Source: Chitinophagia bacterium
Lineage (GTDB): Bacteria; Bacteroidota; Bacteroidia; Chitinophagales; Chitinophagaceae
Length of the DNA stretch: 11,730 nucleotides
NCBI GenBank assembly: GCA_010021705.1
Contig: RGMU01000028.1
Coordinates: 1-11,730 of the forward strand
Direction: 5' to 3'
The first letter of the stretch is position 1, and every line of letters begins with the position of its first letter. Both the position numbers and the translations under genes were made by a program. Under the pieces are notes generated by a model. That model saw nothing but the letters and a program-made list of their open reading frames with translations. It did not search any database and was not told the origin of the DNA. Shown here piece by piece: positions 6,421-11,730 of the stretch.

Positions 6421-6705
6421 ATGATACTATTAGAAGCAGTCAATGGCATTACCGATGTTTTTGGCAACTTTGTTAATCAAAGCCCTGTAATAGCTGCGCT
6501 TATCGTGGCTATACGTTATTTCTACAACAAGCAGGTTACGCTTGAAGCCCGCATTAACGATTATGCAGATAAAGTAGAGAAGACATTAACGGAGCAAAAC
6601 GAAAAGCTAACCGTTATCATTCAGAATAACACAGAGGCATTGAAAGATATGCAGCATTCTTTGAGCGACCTTAAAAGTAACAGTTATGACAGAAAAGCAG
6701 CCTAA
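6421..6705 (+). CDS. Holin-like membrane protein with coiled coil, 94 aa
   Basis: Residues about 20-36 (SPVIAALIVAIRYFYNK) form a short membrane span after an N-terminal amphipathic segment. Residues about 38-86 are a charged heptad-like coiled coil (Glu, Lys, Leu, Ile). This 'short span then coiled coil' design is like BhlA/UviB-type small holin-like proteins, though I have no sequence match to prove it. Its place at the end of the lysozyme block also fits a lysis role. The 3' end overlaps the GIY-YIG gene by 20 bp. Alternative: a virion membrane protein that oligomerises through the coiled coil. Confidence 0.6.
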   Translation: MILLEAVNGITDVFGNFVNQSPVIAALIVAIRYFYNKQVTLEARINDYADKVEKTLTEQNEKLTVIIQNNTEALKDMQHSLSDLKSNSYDRKAA

Positions 6706-7450
6706 AAAGCCATTGACAGAAGCGCAAAGGCTTGCTAATTTTATACGCAGCCGCAACACGCCTGAAGGGTTGAAAAATGAGAAAAAGCGAAGAGAAAAGG
6801 CGAAAAAAGCAAAAGAAGCGAAAAAAACGCAGGCTAAACTGTTTGGTAAAAAGCCCGCAAAAACGGTAGAAAAGCCCCTAAAAGCGGGGGTAAAATTCGT
6901 TAAATACGGTTGGGTACACCCAAGAGACCTTACTACCGGTAAAAGTAACCTAACTGCCTTTGCCGAGTCTGCCGGTGTGTATTTGATAAAAAACGAGCAT
7001 GGCAGTATCGTTTATGTAGGTATGTCGCATACGCAGCTTGAAGATACTATTTTAAGACACTTTTTCCGGTGGGACGATGATACGCAGTACCGCGTATCTT
7101 TGGCGAATGGCAAAGATGATAAGGAAAGTTGGCGCAGGTATAAGGTGCGTGTGTTGCTGATGAATAAGGCAGCTTGCCAAATTATCAAAAGCGGACCCTT
7201 ATCGGGGCTAAGCAAGGTTCAGGCAATGGAAATGGCACTCGTTATCAAATACCAACCCTACCACAATGAGAACAAGTGGAACAGTGCGTTTGATAGGATG
7301 GGCAATAAAATCTTAGTCAAAAAGGGCAACCTTACGGATAAGCATAATAAAGAGCAAGAGCGTGCAGCCAAGTTGTCTAAGGAGTTAGATGACTATTTTG
7401 ACAGCACGCCCAAGCCTATACCTTCGGATGATGACGATGTGCCGTTTTAA
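6686..7450 (+). CDS. GIY-YIG nuclease-domain protein with SSB-like C-terminal tip, 254 aa
   Basis: The N-terminal 65 residues are very basic (runs of Lys, Arg and Ala at 31-62) and probably bind nucleic acid. Residues 97-196 are a GIY-YIG nuclease domain: GVYLI (97-101) and IVYVGMS (108-114) are the two name-giving strands, Arg124-His125 follow on the first helix, and Glu182 in MEMALVIKYQPYHNEN is the likely metal ligand, with Asn195 after it. The last residues are an acidic tip, DDDDVPF, close to the SSB C-terminal DDDIPF. The protein should cut DNA. Possible roles are a homing-type endonuclease, attack on host or rival DNA, or processing of replication intermediates. It overlaps the previous gene by 20 bp and converges with the regulator gene, sharing 4 bp. 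Confidence 0.85.
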   Translation: MTEKQPKKPLTEAQRLANFIRSRNTPEGLKNEKKRREKAKKAKEAKKTQAKLFGKKPAKTVEKPLKAGVKFVKYGWVHPRDLTTGKSNLTAFAESAGVYLIKNEHGSIVYVGMSHTQLEDTILRHFFRWDDDTQYRVSLANGKDDKESWRRYKVRVLLMNKAACQIIKSGPLSGLSKVQAMEMALVIKYQPYHNENKWNSAFDRMGNKILVKKGNLTDKHNKEQERAAKLSKELDDYFDSTPKPIPSDDDDVPF

Positions 7451-8085
7451 GGCAAATAAGCCGGCTGTATATTATCGCTGTAACGCCCTTTGTGTAGCCA
7501 CTTGCGTATAAGGCTTATGGTTTGATGTTGCTCCGGCTTGCGATATTCCAATATGGCATAGATGTGCAGCACTAAGGCTTGCGGTATCACAACCGGCTCA
7601 AATACCGGCTTTCCCGCTAAATCACCGTCCATATAGGTTAGATTATTTACAGCGTAGCCGGTATAGGTTGCGCTGTCTTTGTTATAGTACCATTTGCGAA
7701 TAAACACTTGCTCCGATGTAGCAATTACATAAGCGTACCCGTTGGCTATATAAGCATCTTGAAGTTGCTTTACCAATAGGCTGCTGCCGGCTTGGTATTC
7801 CGGCTGCATTGCCTCGTCTAATACCGGCATTTCATAAGTGTAAAGCTCCGCTATATCGGAGCCTTGAATTAGTGAAAAGGTTTGAGGCGTAAGCGCAGAC
7901 TCTCCCTTTTCCTGCACTATCAATTTTCGTATAATGTCCAACTCAAAATCTCTGAAAGAGTCTCGTTGGTAGAGGCTGTAGGCGTATTGCCTTGCGATTT
8001 CTGTTGGCTTTCCAAATGCCTCGCCAACAACGGTTAAATCTAACTCATACTGCTTAATAAGCTGCTTAAAGTCCTGTCCGGTCAT
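7447..8085 (-). CDS. LexA/CI-like transcriptional regulator with inactive S24-type domain, 212 aa
   Basis: Residues 1-40 form a probable helix-turn-helix (QLIKQYELDLTVVGEAFGKPTEIA). The C-terminal half resembles the S24/LexA domain: Met-Pro-containing DEAMQPEYQAGSSLLVK (90-106) aligns with the usual 'GDSM.P....G....V', and VFIRKWYY (127-134) aligns with the strand carrying the catalytic Lys (Lys131). At the catalytic serine position there is Ala92, and no Ala-Gly or Cys-Gly cleavage site stands out, so self-cleavage is not expected. It is the only minus-strand gene and is divergent from the replication genes across a 281-bp control region. It is best read as a repressor or lysis-lysogeny switch. 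The degenerate domain could serve only for dimerisation. Its own promoter is not obvious. Confidence 0.75.
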   Translation of the reverse strand: MTGQDFKQLIKQYELDLTVVGEAFGKPTEIARQYAYSLYQRDSFRDFELDIIRKLIVQEKGESALTPQTFSLIQGSDIAELYTYEMPVLDEAMQPEYQAGSSLLVKQLQDAYIANGYAYVIATSEQVFIRKWYYNKDSATYTGYAVNNLTYMDGDLAGKPVFEPVVIPQALVLHIYAILEYRKPEQHQTISLIRKWLHKGRYSDNIQPAYLP

Positions 8086-8110
8086 AATTATTTGTTTATT
8101 CGTAGAATTA

Positions 8111-8142
8111 TTTGGTACTCTCTTAAAAAAGTTTTACGTTTG
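8111..8142 (+). promoter_or_regulatory. Bacteroidetes-type promoter (TTTG, 20 bp, TACGTTTG)
   Basis: TTTG at 8111-8114 and TACGTTTG at 8135-8142 match the Bacteroidetes primary sigma factor boxes (-33 TTTG and -7 TAnnTTTG), with a 20-bp spacer in the normal range. Transcription would start near 8148-8150 and run toward the replication genes, away from the regulator gene. The first product would be the structured RNA ending at about 8326. Confidence 0.75.
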
Positions 8143-8157
8143 TGAAAAAATATCACA
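8141..8157. promoter_or_regulatory. Operator-like palindrome on the start site
   Basis: TGTGA (8141-8145) and TCACA (8153-8157) form a perfect inverted repeat with a 7-bp A/T spacer. It overlaps the end of the -7 box and the predicted start point, so a dimeric protein bound here would block the promoter. The regulator encoded at 7447-8085 is the natural candidate. Other sites with a TGTC half (TGTGTGTC at 8231-8238, TTGTGTC at 8244-8250) lie downstream. Confidence 0.6.
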
Positions 8158-8326
8158 GCGGGCTACCAAACCGTATAAAACAACAGACCATGACACACAC
8201 AACAAAAAATATTTACCTTTTTAGACTAAGTGTGTGTCAAGCATTGTGTCTATCTGATTACAACGAGTTGGTAGCTCTTGTTTTCGCTATAAGCCTGCGT
8301 TGCAATAACGTGGGCTTATCTTTTTT
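8149..8326 (+). ncRNA. Structured RNA of about 180 nt between regulator and replication genes
   Basis: The stretch starts just after a good promoter and ends in an intrinsic terminator. Within it GGGCTACCAA (8160-8169) pairs with TTGGTAGCTC (8268-8277) over 10 bp (one G-U). TGACACACAC (8191-8200) pairs perfectly with GTGTGTGTCA (8230-8239) over 10 bp inside the first helix. This gives a closed 118-nt domain followed by the terminator hairpin. A frame of 48 codons from ATG 8190 overlaps it but runs through both helices and the terminator, so I do not call it a gene. The RNA could be an immunity or copy-control RNA, or an attenuated leader of the primase operon. The 5' end is predicted and could be off by a few bases. 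I know no matching family. Confidence 0.6.
8289..8326 (+). terminator. Intrinsic terminator ending the structured RNA
   Basis: A 13-bp stem (8289-8301 with 8307-8319, two G-U pairs) closes a GCAAT loop and is followed by C and six T (8321-8326). It lies 41 bp before the gene at 8367, so it either ends a separate small RNA or attenuates the replication operon. Any separate promoter after it is weak: TAATTTAG at 8348-8355 is one base from TAnnTTTG but has no good -33 box. Confidence 0.85.
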
Positions 8327-8366
8327 ACAACCGTAAAATTAGCGCCCTAATTTAGAGGCTATAGTT

Positions 8367-8654
8367 ATGCAGGCTGTACTGGTGGATAGCTTACATGTAT
8401 TAGGCTATGCTTTGGCTGCTGCCAAAATTATAGGTGCAGACGCAGAAGTTATATATAGCATACTTTGCTTTGTCAAAAAAGACATAAAGGGAGCAGGTGC
8501 TGTAAAAAAAGATAAGTTGGACTTAATCATCAATTACGTATCGGGAATAAGGGTTATGGTAAGAGAGAGGGCTTTTTTGATGCTTTTTGAACAAAAAATG
8601 CAAATGAACGATTGCCTAAATGTTTTTGATGACTACTTAGAAAAGTACCAATAG
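8367..8654 (+). CDS. Hypothetical helical protein upstream of primase-helicase, 95 aa
   Basis: I do not recognise this protein. It appears all-helical, with an Ala/Ile-rich first helix (about 9-35), a Lys-rich middle (VKKDIKGAGAVKKDKLD) and a C-terminal acidic helix (NVFDDYLEKYQ). It has no clear membrane span. The first helix is moderately hydrophobic but holds charged residues. It lies 3 bp before the primase-helicase start, so the two are co-translated or at least co-transcribed. A replication accessory or loader protein is a reasonable guess from context only. It is the first gene behind the terminator at 8289-8326 and may depend on read-through. Confidence 0.7.
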   Translation: MQAVLVDSLHVLGYALAAAKIIGADAEVIYSILCFVKKDIKGAGAVKKDKLDLIINYVSGIRVMVRERAFLMLFEQKMQMNDCLNVFDDYLEKYQ

Positions 8655-8657
8655 CCT

Positions 8658-11138
8658 ATGGAAAAGATACTTGCAGAACATTTGGGCTTGGAGTACTGTA
8701 GTGGCAGGCTCAATACTTTAGGCATAACGGGAGAGCTTAACGCTGTAAAGCTCTGGCAGAAGGAATTGATAGATAATGATGTGGTTGATGTGTTGGTTGA
8801 TTTTCCGATATTTACCGGCTGCGCTAAAGGGATACAGATACTTACCTATACCCTTGATAGGAAGATTATCACTTACGGCAAAGACAAGCAGTACAACACG
8901 GTTAACATAGATACCACCGGCAAAAGCTTTAAGGAAAAGCACAAGATGTTTGAGGCTATTGCAAGTGGGGAGGTTAAGATTGACAAGTATTGCATTATTA
9001 GGCTGAGAGAGCCTAAAGTGCACGCAAACGGTGATGTAATGAAGTATTACAAGCCCAAAGGTGTGCTATCTTATCCGTTTTTGCCACCGCAGCTTTTAGA
9101 CAGTTACGATAAGCGCGAGGCGATACCCGTGCTGTATATTACGGAGGGTGCGTTTAAGGCATTTAAGGCTTGTATGCACGGTATTCCATGCGTGGGTGTG
9201 CAGTCTATTACCTGCCTAACGAATAAGGAAACTAACCTGCTTTGGGAGGATATTACTACGCTTGTTACCACCTGTAAGGTAGAGCGGTTGGTTTGGTTAA
9301 CAGACGGAGATTGTAACCAACTTACGCATAAGGCTATTACTGAGGAAACAGACCTTTATAATAAGCCCAATGCCTTCTTTGAAAGCGTAAGCAAGTTTCA
9401 GCACATAACCTCTAGCCTAAAGGATGTGGAACGCTATTTTGCGCACATCAACAGTGAAGAGCTTGCCGGCAGAACAAAGAAGCCGGAATTAGAGCTAAAG
9501 GGCTTAGATGACATTTTAGTTGCGCTGCCGTTAGAGCATACTCTGATAGCAGAGGAGTTGTTGTCTTTTCACCGCATGGCTGCGGGTAAGCTATTCCCCG
9601 GCAAATACGTTACCAAAATAAGCGTAACGAATAACGTAAATAAGGTACGCGAATACTTTAACCTCCATAACCTTAACCAATTCTACATGTATCATGTAGA
9701 GCGAAGGAAAGAGCTAAAGGAGCTAAAAATGTTTACCTACTACGGTAGCACCTATAAATGGAACGAGGAAAAGTGCGAAGCGGAGAAGGAGGTGCCTGCG
9801 GAGGTTGCCAAATATATTCTTGTTGGTAATGATTACTATTACCTTTATGAGGGGCAAGATGCTTTTGGGAATAAATATATGGAGCCGCTGCCGCGAACGG
9901 AAAAAATAATAGCGCGTTTGATAGGCAAAGCCGCTATAATGCATATACCCTACTATCATAAGTTTACATCAGTGCCGAGTCATATTAATTATCAACGAAT
10001 AATTAATGACTGTTACAACCGTTACGCTCCTTTTTTACACGAACCGGACGAAGAATGTACTATTGATAACATTAGTACCACTATTACTTTTTTTAAGCAC
10101 CTTTTTTCTACCGAAATGGTAGCTTGGGAGCAGGGCGGGGTAGCGATTCAATGTGAGCGGTGGGAGTTGGTTTTAGATTATATCACCGTGCTTTACCGCT
10201 ACCCGGAGCGCAAACTACCCATTCTATGCTTAGTTTCAGAAGAAAGGCAAACCGGTAAAACTTCTTTTGGCAACTACCTTGAGCGACTCTTCTGCGGCAA
10301 TGTAGCTAATATCCTTAACGATGACTTAAAAGCCGAGTTTAATTCCAACTTCGCAAGCAAATTATTAATTGTTTGCGATGAAACTAAAATAGACAAATCA
10401 GAGGTAGTGGAGAAGATTAAAAGTTTGAGCAGTAAAAAAAATATTGACCTTCACTCAAAGGGAAAAGACAAGGTTACTATACCCTTTTGTGGAAAATTTG
10501 TGTTGATGTCCAACCACGTAGATGATTTTATTCGCATAGATAAAAGTGAAATTAGATTTTGGATACACAAAGTGCCGGCATTAGCCAAAGTAGATGTGGA
10601 TATGGAACAAAAATTACAAGAAGAGATTCCCGCCTTTGTTCATATTTTGAATACACGAAAAATGAAATACGCCTATCCAGATGACAGGGCTTGGTTTAGA
10701 AAAGAAGTATTGGTTACCGATGTCTTGAAAAATGTGATGAATGAGAGCGTTCCTAATGTAATTAAAGAGGCGGTAGAGGCGGTAGAATCTTTGTTTTATT
10801 TAGCGGTAAGAAAGGGCTTTAGTGGAGATTTGAGACTGCCGTTAGAGTATATCTGTGAGCTCGTAGGTAAGAAGGGAGAGAATCGCTATATAGGCAAAAT
10901 GCTCAATAAGCACGGCTACGCTTGCGGCAGCCCTACAAATTTTACCTATCCCAAAAAAGTAATTAATTCTATTATAGGTGGTAATGGACTGGAGGTTGAT
11001 ATTATATATATTAAGGCAGACGGATTGAGACCGTATCTATTCAAATATGCTGATTTTATCAAAGATGTGCCGGAGACAGAACCGCAGCAGCCTACCAACC
11101 CCTACCTACCTATTAATGACAATTACGATGATTTTTAA
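8658..11138 (+). CDS. Primase-helicase: TOPRIM-like domain fused to SF3/D5-type helicase, 826 aa
   Basis: This is the replication protein. Residues about 110-265 are TOPRIM-like: LYITEGAFKAFKA (159-171, Glu163) and LVWLTDGDC (211-219, Asp216 and Asp218) match the Glu and DxD motifs of toprim domains found in DUF3854-type replication proteins. Residues about 515-640 form an SF3 (D5/DUF5906-like) helicase: Walker A in SEERQTGKTS (527-536, Lys534), Walker B KLLIVCDET (568-576), sensor GKFVLMSNH (612-620, Asn619) and an arginine-finger candidate Arg633 in SEIRFW. The 270-510 region has no motif I can name. The acidic C-terminus ends NYDDF. It should make primers and unwind DNA at the element's origin. 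No polymerase is encoded here, so host polymerase is likely used. Confidence 0.88.
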   Translation: MEKILAEHLGLEYCSGRLNTLGITGELNAVKLWQKELIDNDVVDVLVDFPIFTGCAKGIQILTYTLDRKIITYGKDKQYNTVNIDTTGKSFKEKHKMFEAIASGEVKIDKYCIIRLREPKVHANGDVMKYYKPKGVLSYPFLPPQLLDSYDKREAIPVLYITEGAFKAFKACMHGIPCVGVQSITCLTNKETNLLWEDITTLVTTCKVERLVWLTDGDCNQLTHKAITEETDLYNKPNAFFESVSKFQHITSSLKDVERYFAHINSEELAGRTKKPELELKGLDDILVALPLEHTLIAEELLSFHRMAAGKLFPGKYVTKISVTNNVNKVREYFNLHNLNQFYMYHVERRKELKELKMFTYYGSTYKWNEEKCEAEKEVPAEVAKYILVGNDYYYLYEGQDAFGNKYMEPLPRTEKIIARLIGKAAIMHIPYYHKFTSVPSHINYQRIINDCYNRYAPFLHEPDEECTIDNISTTITFFKHLFSTEMVAWEQGGVAIQCERWELVLDYITVLYRYPERKLPILCLVSEERQTGKTSFGNYLERLFCGNVANILNDDLKAEFNSNFASKLLIVCDETKIDKSEVVEKIKSLSSKKNIDLHSKGKDKVTIPFCGKFVLMSNHVDDFIRIDKSEIRFWIHKVPALAKVDVDMEQKLQEEIPAFVHILNTRKMKYAYPDDRAWFRKEVLVTDVLKNVMNESVPNVIKEAVEAVESLFYLAVRKGFSGDLRLPLEYICELVGKKGENRYIGKMLNKHGYACGSPTNFTYPKKVINSIIGGNGLEVDIIYIKADGLRPYLFKYADFIKDVPETEPQQPTNPYLPINDNYDDF

Positions 11139-11157
11139 CCACTTAATTGTATAGATA

Positions 11158-11442
11158 ATGACTTCAGAAACAAACACAGAACACATTGGCATTGGCGTAT
11201 TTATTGGTACTGCAACCGGAATAATTTTTTTTATTGGTATATTAATAGGGGCTTGCATGGTAAAAAGACCTAAAATCGCTAATTATCATAAATATACGGT
11301 TAAGGAAAAATCTGTTTCCGTTGGGCAGGGAAACGGGTTATATTATATTGTCATTCTATCTGATTCTGTCGGATATACTGAAACTTTTTATGTAAGCGAG
11401 TCTGAATATATTAAATATCATATTGGCGATATTCTTCCGTAA
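11158..11442 (+). CDS. Small membrane protein with extracytoplasmic beta domain, 94 aa
   Basis: Residues 12-34 form a Gly/Ile/Phe-rich span, followed by a basic turn (MVKRPK). A domain of about 55 residues, rich in Tyr and Val (YYIVILSD, ETFYVSESEY), comes next and looks beta-rich. No family is recognised. It lies 19 bp after the primase-helicase stop and 15 bp before the next start, so it probably shares their transcript. It is the only membrane protein in the replication half. Its base composition is more AT-rich than the virion genes, so it may have a different history or be a superinfection- or host-directed factor, which is speculative. Confidence 0.7.
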   Translation: MTSETNTEHIGIGVFIGTATGIIFFIGILIGACMVKRPKIANYHKYTVKEKSVSVGQGNGLYYIVILSDSVGYTETFYVSESEYIKYHIGDILP

Positions 11443-11457
11443 TTAAACTATTAACCC

Positions 11458-11721
11458 ATGCCACGCCAAAAGAAGCCTAAACCTATACAGCTATCAATGT
11501 TTCCACCGGAGCAGCCCGCTCCGGTAGATCCTAATGATTTGAGTAGATACGACATGCCTATAGTAGAGCTTATAGATATACTTAGCAGCGAAGAATTGTA
11601 TGCCTATTTAAACAAATATCCTAAAAAACGTATGGAATGGGTGCGTTTACACAAAAAAGTTACCTCTCAAATAATAGAAATATATGGAGAACCAAGGCGC
11701 AAAAAAAGGAAAGACAATTAA
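11458..11721 (+). CDS. Small basic protein with sliding-clamp-binding-like motif, 87 aa
   Basis: The protein has a basic N-terminus (MPRQKKPKP), then IQLSMF (10-15), a Pro-rich stretch, a helical middle (residues 33-70) and a very basic end (RRKKRKDN). QLSMF is close to the QL(S/D)LF motif by which bacterial proteins bind the beta sliding clamp. With the basic ends, DNA contact plus clamp binding is a fair inference: it could bring the host polymerase to phage replication forks or control replication. No domain family is recognised. The ATG at 11458 starts 15 bp after the previous gene, and TAA 11719-11721 lies 9 bp before the window end. Confidence 0.65.
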   Translation: MPRQKKPKPIQLSMFPPEQPAPVDPNDLSRYDMPIVELIDILSSEELYAYLNKYPKKRMEWVRLHKKVTSQIIEIYGEPRRKKRKDN

Positions 11722-11730
11722 GCGCCTTGC

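Noticed and set aside
8262..8305. tRNA-like segment (GAGTTGGTAGCTC resembles a D-arm)
   Set aside because: No acceptor stem, 5-bp anticodon stem or T-arm could be placed around it. The same bases form a 10-bp helix with 8160-8169.
8142..8336. Frame of 64 codons (GTG 8142, or 48 codons from ATG 8190) in the control region
   Set aside because: The GTG lies inside the -7 box of the promoter. The frame passes through two long RNA helices and the terminator, so RNA function explains the sequence better. A leader peptide from ATG 8190 cannot be fully excluded.
1..11730. Window as a complete circular genome
   Set aside because: Joining the ends places a TAA nine bases before the first gene's frame with no start codon after it, so the partial first gene would have no beginning. 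Sequence is missing between the ends.

Overview
The window looks like most of the genome of a small, tail-less, membrane-containing phage or related temperate element of a Bacteroidetes host. The host assignment rests on three things: a promoter with Bacteroidetes spacing and boxes (TTTG, 20 bp, TACGTTTG) at 8111-8142, almost no Shine-Dalgarno sequences before starts, and a LexA-like regulator and primase-helicase of kinds common in Bacteroidetes elements. Nothing resembles tail, portal or terminase genes. About 15 of the 24 genes encode single-span or double-span membrane miniproteins, the pattern expected of phages with a lipid membrane inside the capsid (tectivirus, corticovirus or FLiP-like). 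This lifestyle is inferred from layout and topology, because no capsid fold or packaging ATPase can be recognised by eye.

Layout. (1) Positions 1-480 hold the 3' part of a possible capsid gene, followed by a clear intrinsic terminator (519-549). (2) Positions 567-4220 are a tightly packed run of small proteins, mostly membrane-anchored, plus one long glycine-hinged protein (3247-4086) that resembles a spike or fibre. (3) Positions 4220-6705 form a probable cell-wall entry and lysis block: a membrane-anchored peptidoglycan-binding protein, a T4-type lysozyme, several tiny membrane proteins and a holin-like protein. The lysozyme gene ends next to a canonical -1 slippery heptamer (GGGTTTT) that would fuse it to a membrane anchor. 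(4) Positions 6686-7450 encode a GIY-YIG nuclease whose C-terminus imitates the tip of SSB. (5) On the minus strand, 7447-8085 encodes a repressor-like protein with an S24/LexA-type C-terminal domain that lacks the catalytic serine. (6) Positions 8086-8366 are a control region with a promoter, an operator-like palindrome on the start site, and a compact RNA of about 180 nt with two 10-bp helices and its own terminator. (7) Positions 8367-11138 hold a small helical protein and an 826-residue TOPRIM-like/SF3 primase-helicase. (8) Positions 11158-11721 hold a membrane protein and a basic protein with a sliding-clamp-binding-like motif.

A plausible reading is that the regulator holds the 8111-8142 promoter through the overlapping palindrome. 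When released, the structured RNA and possibly read-through into the replication genes are expressed. The plus-strand structural and lysis operon then builds the virion and opens the cell. No polymerase, integrase or packaging ATPase is present, so these are either host-supplied or lie outside the window. By hand count the sequence has only one GATC, one GGCC and one TCGA, but about 60 CCGG, which suggests strong past restriction pressure.
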